Below are positions 45,810-58,720 of a DNA stretch of 64,000 bases, piece after piece (position 1 is the stretch's first letter; the number at the start of each line of letters is the position of its first letter). Under the pieces are notes generated by a model, which worked only from the letters and a program-made list of their open reading frames with translations, had not been told where the DNA came from and ran no database searches. Source of the stretch: Gossypium raimondii (Eukaryota > Streptophyta > Magnoliopsida > Malvales > Malvaceae); assembly GCF_025698545.1 (NCBI RefSeq), contig NC_068571.1, positions 49,509,733 to 49,573,732 of the forward strand, given 5' to 3'. A program made the position numbers and the translations under genes.

Positions 45810-47965
45810 CAGATAAGAATGGAAAACAAAAAATTTAAAGTTTAGAATGCGTGGAATGAAAGCCTAATTTCTAATCATATGCTTCGAAAGTATTTAGGCT
45901 CAAGACCCACCATACGTAATTATATATTTAAATCTTTGAGTCTCGCTATATGTGAATTTAATTCGATTACATTTTATTATTTCAAAAAAAAATTAAGCTT
46001 AATGTTGTTACTCCATTCTAGATCACAATATCAATTTTATAGGGTAAAGGAATCAAAATACAAATGATGGAGTGGACAACAAGATGGCCTCAGGTGTAAA
46101 ACATCAGTATTATCATTAAAATTGAAAGATGAACAATAGACTGAATGCATGGGGTTGGATAATGAAGGATTAAATGGAAACAAATATATGATTTATACAT
46201 CTCACATATCTTTTTCGTTAACATTTTCCATTAATTTGCTAAGAAAAAGATGTGAATGATAGATAGATAACCAATAATAAACAGTAGCAGCAGCCAAATT
46301 AAGCCACTTCTTTGGCTTGTACTTGTTTCATTAATTAAAGCTTGGTGTCTAAATCTTAATCATGTCCAAATCCAACATTTGATTAATATCAATGTACCAG
46401 CAGGAGAAGTTTTTGCCATTGTGATTATCTGAGAAAGCAATAGGTTTGATGGGTGATATATCATTAAGTTTGAAATTTTGGCACATCTATGAACTATAAA
46501 CTCAAAATATTGTTTAGTTTTTATGTTTATGTTTATTTTGAACTTTGCATAAACCATTTTCTTTGTAATATTAGCTCTTTCTTTTTCAACAAGAATTTTG
46601 TTTGATCCATAGTGTAATAGGTGAGAAAATAATTAATAAAATCAATTTTATTTTTATTTTTCTGCCAATGCGGGAGGATATGGGTTGAAGTGCATCATCC
46701 TTTTATTTATGAGTTAGGAGGGGCTATGAATAGTTCTAAGCATTATGTCAAAATGAGCAGAAATGATTAGAACCTATAATGAAATTATTCAAAAAAAAAT
46801 CATATACAAAATCAACAATTCATAATGAAATTAATGTCCGATTAACTTGTAACAACAATATAACCAGAGACAGCGAGGCAGTATTTTAGCTACTTAAAAC
46901 CTTCCAAAATTTTGCTAACTAACCAATCGTACAAGTATAAGATAATTAAGTTTTTTATATTAAAAACTAAAAGTTTATTTAGATTTTTCTCATCAACTTA
47001 CCACTTACCAAGTAAGTGTGTAAGTATATATTTCTTTGCTGCAAAAAGAAATTGTCTTGAAGATGAATGCCTAAGTTATAGAAATTGAAACTTAAGAGCT
47101 ATATGTATATTACAACTGTTAAAATAAAATGGAAAGAAAGTAGTACCTCTAACATTTAAACACCTTCCATTCTCCCAAACAAATTTTACATGGATACTAT
47201 TTTTGTTTAAACAGGCCTCAATTTATGCATTGGGTCGTTGATTCATTAGCATATATGCATATAACAATGAAGCATGATTTCCTCTTGTGTATATATATAT
47301 ATATGTATGTAAGTTTACTGGTATGGATTGTACTTAAATAAGATTTTTTTTTTTGGGTAAAATTAAGATAAGCTTTAAATAGATCATGAAAAATGCATGC
47401 AACCATTAGGTTCTTAATACGCAGAAGAATTTGGTACCAAGAACCTAGAAATAAAAATATTACTTAAATTTCTCAAAAACAAAATATTACATTTTTTTTA
47501 TAAAAAGGAAATTACTATCTCTACTTAAATAATCTCGACAATCATTACTATTAATCCAAATTTAGAAGCAGGATACAAAGTCAATTATGATATTATTTTC
47601 AGGAAAACTAAATAAATGGGTTAGCCAAAGCCAAGATAGTTGGTTGGCCTTCAATGTTGTAATGTTTGTTGGATTAAATAAAGTTGTCTTGGTCTTTGGA
47701 GGCTATTTATTTTTAGTGGTCCCTACTGATATACAGATATATCACCCCATTCTTTGTACCTTGATATGATGTTTGAATTAATTGACAAGCCATTAAGCTA
47801 AAACCTCCAATCTAACTATAAGAAAGAGACATCTACCCATTTTATCAAAGGAAAAAAAGAATGAGGGGGGGACAGTCACCAATAGTTCAATTTTTGTAAT
47901 TTTAGATTTTAATTAATAATAACCACGAAAAATAACGGTTTTAAAATATCAACAATAAATAATCA
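45810..47965. other. AT-rich spacer
   Basis: No gene recognised; small frames are unstructured. A (TA)n run lies at about 47290-47305. Confidence 0.4.
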
Positions 47966-48140
47966 TGAGGTATGGTATAATGGTCGCTCATCTTATCTAT
48001 TAGTAATATGGCTGGGAGTTCGATCTCCACTTATAGAAACTAAACATATTTCATGATTAATCGTTTATTTTTTTTTAAAAATATCGGAATGAGAAAATTA
48101 ATCATTCGACAGTGAATATCCTAATTACGATAAAAAAATT
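47966..48140 (+). mobile_element. tRNA-derived SINE candidate
   Basis: TGGTATAATGG (47973-47983) matches a Pol III A box and GAGTTCGATCTCC (48015-48027) a B box, spaced as in a tRNA. There is no acceptor stem, so it is not a functional tRNA. A 3' T/A-rich part follows. Right end estimated. Confidence 0.4.
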
Positions 48141-48504
48141 AAGTAATAATTAAGATTTTCATGCTAGTTGCTATTGATAGAGTCTCGACTCTTGAGGTAC
48201 CAAAAAATTTATATGTGAGAAAATGTGGAAATTTAATTAATTAATTAAAGAAAGAAAGAACAAAAAGAAAATAAAAGAGATAGAAGGCTAAATACTATAA
48301 AATACCCCTTAAGAAATAATGTAAAAATCAATTAAGTCTTCATTATTTTATTGCATCCAATAAGTACTCGAATTTTTTCTTCAATCAATAAAGCCCTCGT
48401 GGATAGAAACCGTTAGCTGATAACTTTCACTAATTTGGCACTTTTCTTGTCCCCGTGACCATTCACGTGATTGAGTTTGTTGACTTAACGTTATTTTATT
48501 TTAA
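48141..48504. other. Spacer
   Basis: AT-rich, no gene. The last nine bases (48496-48504) are the left target duplication of the next element. Confidence 0.4.
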
Positions 48505-49030
48505 GGTAAATTAAATTTTAGGTCACTAAATTATTAGTAAATTTACGTTTGATTATTTAACTTTAAAGAGTTATAAAATGATCATTGAACTATTAAAAAT
48601 ATTTCATTTAAGCCTATGGCTGTTAAGTTTCTTTTTTTTTAAGTCCAATTAGTGAGCTCCAAGAGATAATTCGACAATAGGTACAATGGATCAGTACTCA
48701 TTGACGAGTGGAAGAACATACTTTAGATTTAAGTCAATTTGACGATTAGCGTTAAAGATTGGAAAAGAAAGTTGTTTGAATTTTGGTTCGCAGTTATGTA
48801 ACGTTCAAAGTTTTTTCATGAAAAAAAATATATAGAAGAGAATGGGAAAGAGAGCTTTCGATTGGTGTAGGTGGTGCAAATAGAGAAGGCCATACAACAT
48901 TGACTTTAACAAACTTAGTGACTTAAATGAAAACTTTCAAATAGTTCAATGATCAATTTGTAACTTTTTGAAGTTGTGTGACCAAAACGTAAACTTTCTA
49001 ATAATTTAGTGGCCTTTGGTAGTTTACCCT
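48505..49030. mobile_element. Mutator-like MITE, family A copy 3
   Basis: Best-preserved copy. Left end GGTAAATTAAATTTTAGGTC and, in reverse complement, right end GGGTAAACTACCAAAGGCC; inverted similarity covers about 60 bp. Flanked by TTATTTTAA and TTATCTTAA, 8 of 9 bases equal, as expected for the 9-bp duplication made by Mutator-type transposases. Confidence 0.7.
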
Positions 49031-49039
49031 TTATCTTAA

Positions 49040-49458
49040 TATCACATTAGAAAATAATTAAAATTATAAAAATGTTTCTAAAATGTTTCTAAAAATTCTA
49101 AAAGTTATAGTGATTTCAAAAAATTATGAAAAATAATAAGTAAAAAATCTTACAATATTTAAAAATTTAAAAATTAAAAAAAGTTATAAGAATTTCCAAA
49201 ATATTAAAAATTTCATAAAAATCTAAAAATTTTAAAAATATATGAAAAAAACTGAAATAAATCCCTTAAATTGAAGATATTATAAAAGTTTGAAAATTGA
49301 ACTAAAAATTAAAACAAAAACTTTTATATCAAATTTGAAATTTTTAATATAAAATTTGAGAAAAAAATAAAAATTTGAAAAAAAAATGTTGTTGAAAGAA
49401 CACAATTCTTTTTTTTTTTAACTTGAATAGGCATCTTGATCTAAAAACAACCAAAATT
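49040..49458. other. A-rich low-complexity spacer
   Basis: Repeats of AAAATTnnAAAAAT; no gene. Confidence 0.5.
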
Positions 49459-50689
49459 GTGACACCTCACACCCAATCCGATCACCAGGTCTGAATATGT
49501 GGCATTAAATTATATTATCGGGGAAACTCATATCAATTTTTGTTTCATTTATCGTGTAACAGGAAATCAAACAAATTAAGTCTCATACATTTCCAACTAT
49601 ACATATAAACGTGTTCAATGATTGTCAAGTAAAGTCAGTTAATGCATTTGGGGATTAAACTAAATAAAATTCGGAGTTAAGATTCAAATCTAAACTCCAA
49701 ATACCAAAGTCCAGCAGCGTGCCTTGAGACAATGATACCATGTCTCAAGATAGGCTTTTCCAATTTCACTAATTTTGCTTCGATGTGGATGTCTCGAGAC
49801 ATTTGATCCATGTCTCGAGACTAGATCTTTCATGCCTCGAGACAAGGATTGAGACACCAATCCCCTATTTTCTTAATTTAGCTTCAATGTTTGGATGTTT
49901 CAAGATGATGGGTTCTTGTCTCGAGACTTGGAATAGGGCAAATCTATTTTATTTTCAAAGTGCCTTATTTCGAGACACAAGTCATTCTGTCTCAAGACTT
50001 GTTTCATAACACAAGTGCATTGTTTTTGTAAGTAATCAAGTGACTTTCTTGTCTCAATATACCACGAACATGTCTCAAGACCACAAGAACAAAATTGACC
50101 ATTTGGTGCATTTCATTGCTTTAGGTCTCAAGACTGATCAAAGAAGTCTTAAGAAAGAATGGCTTATGTTTTGAAACAATGACACTTCAAAGATAAAATA
50201 GATTTTCCCTGTTCTTGGTCTCCAGACAAGAACCCCTTGTCTCGAGACATTAAAAAATCAAAGTTAAATTAAGAAAATAGTGAATTTGTCTCAAGCCTTA
50301 TCTCAAAATATGAAAGATCTAGTCTTGAGACATGGACCTGGTGTTTCAAGACATATCCACATCGAAGCAAAAATAGACACATTAGAAAAACCTGTCTCGA
50401 GACATGGTATCATTTTCTTGAGACAACACTATTGGACTTTGGTATTTAGAGTTTAGATTTGAATAGTAACTCCGAATTTGATTCCGTTTAATCCCCAAAT
50501 ACATTAAATGACTTTATTTGACAATTATTGAACACATTTATATGTATAGTTAGAAATATATGAGACTTAATTTTTTTTATTTCCTATAACATAATAAATG
50601 AAATAAAAGTTAGTATGAGTTGCTTCGGCAACGTAATGTGACGTCACACACTTGGAATTGGTGACAAGGTCGAGTGTGGGGTGTCATAA
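49459..50689. mobile_element. Foldback element with TCTCGAGA palindromes
   Basis: Almost the whole 1.23 kb is one inverted repeat. The left arm TGTGACACCTCACACCC pairs with the right end GTGTGGGGTGTCATA; matching words run inwards for about 570 bp per arm (GGGGATTAAAC, AAATACCAAAGTCCA, GATACCATGTCTC, GCTTCGATGTGGAT, CTAGATCTTTCAT, AAATCTATTTTAT). Only some 100 bp at about 50030-50130 is an unpaired centre. The palindrome TCTCGAGA occurs exactly five times, with many one-base variants. Non-coding. Confidence 0.85.
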
Positions 50690-50759
50690 AAATGGTAGAG
50701 CTGGTAAATAGGCAGGCTCTGTTTTTTTTTTACTCTGGATTTTTTTTGGGTTTAATTTT

Positions 50760-53102
50760 TGTAATACCCCGAAAATTACTACAGTAAGAAAGTAAGATAA
50801 TATCCTTTACATAGTAACATAAGGAAATAAAGTGACAAAAAAGATAATTTTGAGTTATGTCAACATTGGGAAGTATATTATGACATATTAATTTAAGAAA
50901 TGATTAAATCGCAAAAGTGAGAAAAGTTTTGTTGCCCAAGAGTAAATACTCAAAATTTGAGGGGTTAAAGTGTAAATATGAAAAATTTAAAAGACCAATA
51001 GTGTAAATATTTTAAGGGTGAAATAATCTAGAAACTAAGAAAATGGATGAATTGGGACCAAATTGAATAGGTGAAGAATTATGAGGGGCTAGATCGTAAT
51101 TTCACCAAATTAAGTGATGACTCAAGGATGAAATTTTAAAATATTATAAAGGGGAAAATGGTCAATTAGAAGAAATGGAAATCTAGAAGATAATGATGAT
51201 GTTGGAGATATTTTAGATTAAATAAATAAATAAATATTAGTTTATTAATATTTTAATTTGATTTTTAAATGATATTTTATTATTTTATTATTATTCTATT
51301 TAGTATATAAATGGAAGGAAAGATGAAGAATCATCATCTTCTTCTCATGCATCCAACGTATGAAGAGAAAAGAAAGAAAGAAACTTTCTTTTCTTTACAA
51401 TTTGGTCCTTTCACCAAATACTCATCATTTTCACTTAGAAATCAAAAGAATTTCCATATCCATCAAGAGAGAAAGATAACAAGGAGACTATGGGGAGCTA
51501 GAACATCAAGTTAGATTCAAGAAAGAGAAGCTGGAGGAGAGAGAAAATCAAGTTAAATGTTGAAACTAATAGGACAAGGTAAGAACATCAAGATTTCAAT
51601 ATATTTTTAAGTTTGATATTATTGAAAAAGCATAGAAATGATGTTATAGTAGATTTTTCTTAACAAAGGTCTTATGTTCTTGATATATTAGTGAAGTGAA
51701 ATAAGAGAAAGTGATGGGAAATATTATAGAGAAAAGGAATAAGGGAGTTTTAAACTTAGTAATCAACATCTTGCATTAAAACAGTTTTTGACAGCAGCAG
51801 TAGTCCAAATTTAAAAAATCACCAAAAATTTTGGGAATCAAATTAGAAGATGAATAAAATATGAAATTAAATCTTAATGATTCTAGCTTCTTGTAGAAGA
51901 AATGGTGTAAGCAATGGAGTTTTAAATCATGAGATATAATAAATTTTGTGAGACAATGTCAGAATGAATTCGGGTTCCCCTGTTCTGACTTTGGAAAATC
52001 ATTAAAAATTGTATAAAAATAATTAGGGGCATAAATTTAGATGTCTAAATTCTTAGTGAGTATACTTTTAATAGAAACAAACGAGAACATTATCCTAATC
52101 CCGTACGAAGCGAAAATTAATTTTTAGTGAAGAAGGGTTGAAACTGTCAGACAGCAGAATAGGGATGACTTTAAAGAATAAACTGTACTTATTGGATAAA
52201 CCATAAATTCTGAAAAGTTTATGGTAAGAAAATATGTGAGTCTAGTTTCATATAAATTTAGCGGATCTTAATTTAGAGTTCTGTTGCTCAATATATAAAT
52301 AATTTAGTGACCATGACTCAAGTGGACAACTTTGAATGAACATATAAATAAATAGTGAAATTATAGACAATGTTACATATAAACATGTTATATACATTAA
52401 GGATGTGGAATGGGGAGGAGGAGGAGGAAAATATATGATTATTCAACTAGCATGAGTTTTCATTAAAATGGCTAATTTGCATGTTTTAGATTCAGGGACT
52501 AAATTGAATAAAAGTAAAATTTTAAGGGTAATTTTGTAAAAAGTCAAAAGTGACCAAATTGCATGAAATGAATTGTTTTATTATTTAAATTAATAAATTG
52601 AATGAAATATTAATTTAGATCAAGATTGAGTGAAAATTGAGGAAAATAGAAAATTACCAAAATGTCTCGAATTATGGTATTTCTACAATTTAGCACGGTA
52701 AGTTCGTATGAATTATATTCGTATAATTTTAATTAAAGTGAATGTTATTTGGTGATGAATATTATATAAATATGTGTTTTATTATTGGAATTAAAATATT
52801 ATTGGTAATATGTATAATTATTAGATGCATTGAAATGATTATCGGAAGCTCCATTGGGTTGGAAGCTTGTCGGAGATATATCACACTATCCATTGGTACT
52901 ATCAGTAATTTTGGATGATTTGATTCTGGTTATAATGACATGTATAAGTTAAATTGGCCAACGTTAGCTCATTAATGTTTTGATTTTGATTGGTTATAAA
53001 TATGAATGCTTGATGAAATGAAATGTTTGTAAATTAATTTGTAAACTCCGGTAATACTCTATAATCCTATTCTGGAAATGGATACGGGTTAGGGGTGTTA
53101 CA
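50760..53102. mobile_element. Solo LTR of the TGTAACACCCC family, inverted relative to 18923
   Basis: 2343 bp, TGTAATACCCCGAAAATTA to GGTTAGGGGTGTTACA, flanked by ATTTT and GTTTT (4/5 target duplication). Reverse-complemented, the right end reads TGTAACACCCCTAACCCGTA, closely like the left end of 18923-21838. No coding frame; one TATATAAATGG at about 51303 may be a core promoter. Confidence 0.7.
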
Positions 53103-53672
53103 GTTTTTGTGGGCTCAAATTTTTTCGAATTCGAACTTGGATCGAGTTGAGTGGGCTTTGATGGATTCAAATAATTTTGAATTTTTTAAGTTATAAATAT
53201 TTCAATTTCGATTGTAATAATCATTTTATTTTTAATTGATAACAACACAATTTAGATTTGTCTTATAAAAAACATAAATTACATATATTTAATAGGATTT
53301 TTATATAAAATAATTAAAATGCTCATTGTATGTAAATTTATTATATAATATGCATATGAATTGATGAAAATATATTTTATTGTTTTTATTATATTCATTA
53401 GAGTTTTTATATAAAATAATTGAAGTACTTATTCGATGTAATATTTATTATTATATGATATGCATATGAATTGATAGAAATATCTTTTATTCTTTATTAT
53501 TATATTTTATTGACATTGAATAACTTTTATCTTTCTTATTAAATTTATAAACTTAATACTTATTTTAAAATATTTATTTCAAAACCCACATATATTACAC
53601 TAAGCCCAAACCCATATAATATATCCATTATTACCAAACCCAAAATAAATTAATTATATCCCAAATTTCAAG
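53103..53672. other. AT-rich spacer with a 106-110 bp tandem duplication
   Basis: The stretch 53296-53403 is repeated at 53404-53515 (TTTTTATATAAAATAATT, TATGCATATGAATTGAT and TTATTnTTTTTATTATATT in both). No gene. Confidence 0.6.
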
Positions 53673-56600
53673 TGTAGCATCCCCCACCTATTTTGACGCA
53701 CTGTACGAGTAGGAGGTGCTATCAGAGCACTTTCAAGCTTTAACCAAAATTTTCTTTTATAAAAGCCTTCATTTTACAACATTTCAATGTGGTTTGGATC
53801 AAATTGACCAATTTTAGAATAATTAAAATTTACTATTAATTATTTTGAGTATTTTAAAACTTAAGGGGCACATCTAAATCATAGAATAATTGTTTGAAGC
53901 CCACTAGTTTAAACAAAGTCATTCGGGTGGAGGAAAATAGGAGTTTTATCAAAATTTAAAACTTTGAAAAATTTAAATAAAATCATAAAAATAATATAAA
54001 AACATTTTGAAGGCTATGAAATCAACTTAAAATTATTTAAAAATATTTTTTGGGTGATTGGAGATGCATGGGATCAAGTACGAGCCTTGAAGGGCTTAAA
54101 ATGATCAAAATAGTGTGGGGGCACTATCCAGGGTCCAAGGTATCAGTACCTAAGGCGTAGTTATTGGTACCCAATTTCATGTAATGTAGTTTTTGACATC
54201 AACTTGGATACCGACACCTAAGGAAAAGGTATTGGACCCTAGACCCCTTAAGCTAAAATTTAAGCAGAAAAACATGTTCAAACATCACCATATCATTTCA
54301 TTAAGAATCAAACATTATAATTCAATTTCAAAACCTATTCAAACTCATAATTCAAGCCATAAACACATTTAAAGTAAACCATGAAAAAAATCTTAATTAA
54401 AAACATAAAAAAGACTCGAGTTACAACTCAAATTCTACAATTACAATATAAGAAATAAGTTCTTCTATACATGTCAATTTCTATTATAAAAAACATCCAA
54501 AATAACTATGTATAACCTCAGGATAATTGATGATACGAAGCTCCCAATTTCGGACCTTATACTTTTCGTCGCATGAGCTTAAAAAACTCAATCAGCATTC
54601 ATAGATAAACCTACTTTACCATTTCTTATAACTTATGCCAATTATGAAGTTACACTTTTTATAGGCTGTTTATAAAAAGAACAAAGATTCTCTTCACTTA
54701 TAGTCATTCATTAGGCCTAAGACATGTAAAGGCCAGTTTTTCATTGCTTAAAAAAAACACTTCTGACCCTACAAGCACTTTTGGAAGAAAAACTGTGAAG
54801 AGCAAGCTGTTTTTTGCTGAAATTTTTAGCTTTTTCTCCCTCAAAAGCACTTTTAGTGCTTAATTACTTTTTCACCCCTCCAATAACATAGTATTTTCCT
54901 TTTTTTTCTTGGTGCTTAATTACAAATGTGTTAAAATCATTAATTAAAAATAAAAAAATATTTTTAAAATACTAATTACAAATATTTAATGGTTATATTT
55001 AAATATTTAAAATATAGTTTATATATTCTAATTAAATTTTATAAATAATTAATATTTATTGCTTAAAATATTTAAAATTTATATTTCATATATTAAAATA
55101 TTAACAACAAGTTATAATATTTTTTATATTCTTACTAAAATATAATAATATTAACTAATTTAAATATTATTTAAATGTATATTTGTTACTTGATAATAAC
55201 ATGTCTAAAATGGACATTTTATTTCTCAAAAGCACTTTTTGACAGTAATACTAAACACTCAAATTTTAAACTAAACTTTTCAAAAGCACTTCTCAAAAGC
55301 ATTTTTTCAGAACACTTTTCAAAAACAATGAAGAACTACCCTAAATATGTTTTCATATCATCAGTCACCCTACACGCATATGGTGGTTACCAATATATTC
55401 CTTCTTCTTTATCACTTGTTACGCATTCATTTAATTAATTTTCTAGTTATTCTCTTATTCACTCACTTTTAGGTCCACATGTATTCCCTTAATCAATCCT
55501 TTCATATTTGACCAAGTTTATAATCTTTTCATTGACACTAATATATACTTAGCACATGTGACTTTTTTTTGTTTCGATTATAGCAAGAAACATTCACTTA
55601 TAGTTCTTCTTAGCCAATTTTAAGCACTTTGACTTTATTAAACCTTCGTAAAATAAAATTAAATATTCAAGATTCCAACTGAACATCCTACATTTGTTGC
55701 ACAATAAGTGCAACCCAACCATCACACCAAGCATTAGAGCCTTATTATGCACTTATGTGTAGTGCCGTAAAGCTTCTAACACAAAGAACGCACACTAATC
55801 CTTATTGACATGCCAATTATACCTTCACTATTTCACTAATCCCTATTGTATTACAAAATCCATATCACACATCATCACCACATGGCAATTCATATACACA
55901 TTTTTCATGATTTCATTTCCATGTTATATCATATTAAATTTATGATCTCGATTATACATCATATATATATATATATTCATTAATTTCATATAACCATTTT
56001 CACATTTTTACCTTATATTGAATCTGTGGAAATTTTGCAAGAATTTGCAATTCAATGCATTACTTGGACATAATGACATTATTAAAATTTTGATTTAACT
56101 AACATGATTCATACATGTTCCTACATATCCAAATATACTCGTTATCACTTTCATAGCAACCAAAGTTTCCCATTTCATTTGATTAGCTTATAACGTATTT
56201 TTCTATAACACATTAATGACTTATTTCATAACATTTTACTTGTTTACAATCCTTTAATTCATAACATTTGCATGCATACATTTCACTATCATTTTCACAT
56301 TTATTACATAAATTTATCATTTTTTTTCCTAATATAATAACGTAGAATAAGTAGGAGTATCCAAAGTTACTTGTCTCTTGGATGCTCTTAAACACAGTAT
56401 CATGCCTCCAAAAACTTGTTTCCATCATCATCATCTTAACTTGGAAGCTCAATATCAACATCTCCTCATTTTCCATATACACAAAAACATATCCAAAATT
56501 AATACACAAGCTTTCCTAGCTTGTTAATGGAAATTAGTATTTATTACCTTGATGAAACTTTCTCTCACTAGCTTCTATTTTCTCTCTAACTTGAATGGTG

Positions 56601-56977
56601 AAGTTGATGGAGGAATTGAGATTAGAATTAAGTTTCCTACTTGATTTTATCAAGAAATCAAACGTTTTGATGCTAAGAAATGGTTTGATCTTAGAAGAAA
56701 AGATAAGAAAATGAGAAGAAAGAAGGGTTTCCATAAGGGGTTTGGCTGGCTGCTGCCAGGTAATGGTGTGGGTTCTTCCCCCCTTTTTTTCACTTTAAAA
56801 ATGCTAAAGTGGGCCAAAGGCCCAAAGTTTTAAAAGTTTTGGCTCTCTCTTCCAATACATAATCCAATGCCCCTTTTTTTAAATTTTAAGTTTTAAAAAT
56901 GTGAGTAAATGCCACTATAGTTATAAATAAGACATATTGGTTATTTTCCTACCTTTAGTCGACACCATGTTAAAACA
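53673..56977. mobile_element. LTR-like block starting TGTAGCATCCCCC
   Basis: Starts TGTAGCATCCCCCACC, followed by GACGCACTGTACGAGTAGGAGG, and a TG..CA end is possible at CATGTTAAAACA (56977). It holds several imperfect GGTATnnnTACC words (54138-54230), as seen in long cotton-type LTRs. No primer site, no matching target duplication. A MITE is nested at 54734-55338. The right end is tentative. Confidence 0.4.
54734..55338. mobile_element. MITE with AAAAGCACTTTT words
   Basis: Ends CAGTTTTTCATTG and, inverted, TAGTTCTTCATTG. Both arms carry runs of AAAAGTGCTTTTGA and its complement (54765-54860 and 55225-55310). This is the style of a widespread plant hAT-type MITE. Target duplication not resolved. 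Confidence 0.6.
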
Positions 56978-57289
56978 TGAGTTTTGTCATGTAAAAGATA
57001 AAGACTAAGGTAAATATGAATTTTCTCTATTGGAAACTATTAAATGAAATGGATATGCATAAGGCCTAAAGAAATGTGTAAATGTGTATTTAAATGTAAA
57101 GCATATTTGGTGACTACATGTGAAAATGAACATGCTCATAAGGCCTTTATTAATATTGATTTGATCATGAGTATGTGAAGACACTTAAGGTGCACCTATA
57201 TGATATGTGTACATATGTTTGTTAATGACCTTGGTGGATATATGTTAATTATAATTGTAAAGTTCCTTAGTAGACATTTCACTGATGAA
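56978..57289. other. Spacer
   Basis: AT-rich, probably decayed pol sequence preceding the integrase fragment; no clear motif. Confidence 0.35.
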
Positions 57290-58090
57290 GAGTTGAGTGG
57301 TAACAATGCTATTAACGAGAGCTTCATTGATAAACAATTATTCTGTTTAGAGTGTTGTCAAGTGTAAGGGAAGCCATCGTCGGCACCATGATATGTTGGT
57401 ATTGTGAACTGTTTTGTAGAAGGGTTTTTTTTTCCCAATTAATGCCTCGACTCAACAAAAACAAAAGATTATGCATGATGCAAGGGACTACATTTGGGAG
57501 GAATCGTATGCCTTCCAGTAGTGTACTGATAAACTAATTCTTCGTTATGTGGTAGAGGAAGAAGTTGTCAAGATTTTAGAAGGATGTCATGCTTCACCTT
57601 GTGGAGATCATTTCGGAGGCAAACGAACGGCGCAAAAAGTGCTACATTTGAGGTTTTATTGGCCTACCATGATTTGGGGTTCTTATGAGTTTGTAAGAAA
57701 ATGTGATTGTTGCCAACGTACAGGAAATATCTCCAAACGAGATGAGATACCCTAAAAAGGAATTTTGGAAGTAGAAATGTTCGATGTTTGAGGAATTGAC
57801 TTTATGGGTTTGTTTCCAAGTTCTTTTGGTAATCATTACATTTTATTGGAGGTGAACTATATTTCTAAATGGGTGGAAGTGATTGTGATACCAACGAATG
57901 ATACGAAACCAGTGGTGAAATTCTTCAAGGAAAACATTTTCTCTAGATTTGGAACTCCAGGAGAACTTTTAAGTGATGAAGGATCCCATTTTTGTAGCAA
58001 GCAAATGGACAATGAGTCGAACATTATTTTGGAAGGGCGTTTGACACACCTCAAGAGGTTATGTATTTGGATTTCATTGTGTGTTAAGTG
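57290..58090 (+). pseudogene. Gypsy integrase fragment, Athila type
   Basis: In order across shifted frames: CFVEGFFFPIN and DYIWEESYAFQ (end of RNase H linker), VVEEEVVKILEGCHASPCGDHFGGKRTAQKVL, FYWPTM and CDCCQRTGNISKRDEIP (HHCC zinc-binding domain, complete), then GIDFMGLFPSSFGNHYILLE with the first catalytic Asp, SKWVEV and FSRFGTPGELLSDEGSHFCSKQ with the second. The third catalytic residue (Glu) is absent, since similarity stops after 58010. Stops near 57366 and 57753. GNISKRDEIP and the FMGPFPSSFGN type are characteristic of the Athila lineage. Confidence 0.85.
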
Positions 58091-58490
58091 AAGTTGGGGA
58101 ACCCATGGAAGTGGAACATGGTAGATGAATTTTGGATGAGTAGTGAAGACTCATAACTGAGAACTCATTTTGAACTTGGATGATTATTTTTGTTTTTGTT
58201 TTTCTTTCTTTATTATTGTATATTTTATTTTGGTGTGTTTTATATGTTTTTCTATGTAGGTTCGCTCACCGGAAGTTACACAACATTTTTGAGCTTTCAA
58301 CGAAGTTTGAAGAGGACCTCAAAAATTTTCTGCACATCACCTTTTACCAATGGAATTTCTCAAACTTATCTTTAGTAAGTGGACACATTGAGGATAATGT
58401 ATAACTTAAGCATAGGGTATACATGGACTTTATTTTTGTGTGTTTTGTTTGCTTATTTTTCATTTTTGCTTAAAATTTTCAAAAAATTTA
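58091..58490 (+). other. Probable 3' end of the Athila-type element
   Basis: Contains T-rich DNA and a 74-codon frame without a family. Position after integrase and lack of a gene suggest element 3' sequence; no LTR was identified. Confidence 0.35.
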
Positions 58491-58499
58491 AAATTTCTC

Positions 58500-58720
58500 C
58501 AATGGAATTATGAAGCTTTTATATTGTAATTAAGCCTCTATTTATTCTTTATAAGTTAAGGGATTGTATTATGTTAGAAGAACTATAAATAGAGGCCTGT
58601 GCAAGGCTTGTAGAGGTACACAAGGAATGAAATAAAAATTTCTCTCATTTGTCACTCTTGTATCTCTTTCATATTCTCTCTTTAGTTATGTCTTTTCCTT
58701 TCATTATTTCATAACACAAA
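58500..58720 (+). repeat. Small LTR or promoter-like fragment
   Basis: CTATAAATAGAGGCCTG at 58583 is a strong TATA box, followed by a C/T-rich leader (TCTCTCATTTGTCACTC). Resembles the U3/R of a small copia LTR, but ends, target duplication and primer site were not found. Confidence 0.35.

Noticed and set aside
47966..48040. Functional tRNA gene
   Set aside because: A and B boxes are present but the two ends cannot form an acceptor stem and no anticodon arm is convincing.
58180..58404. Two overlapping frames after the Athila integrase
   Set aside because: T-rich DNA giving Phe/Leu-rich protein in two frames; no Athila ORF3-like feature could be made out.
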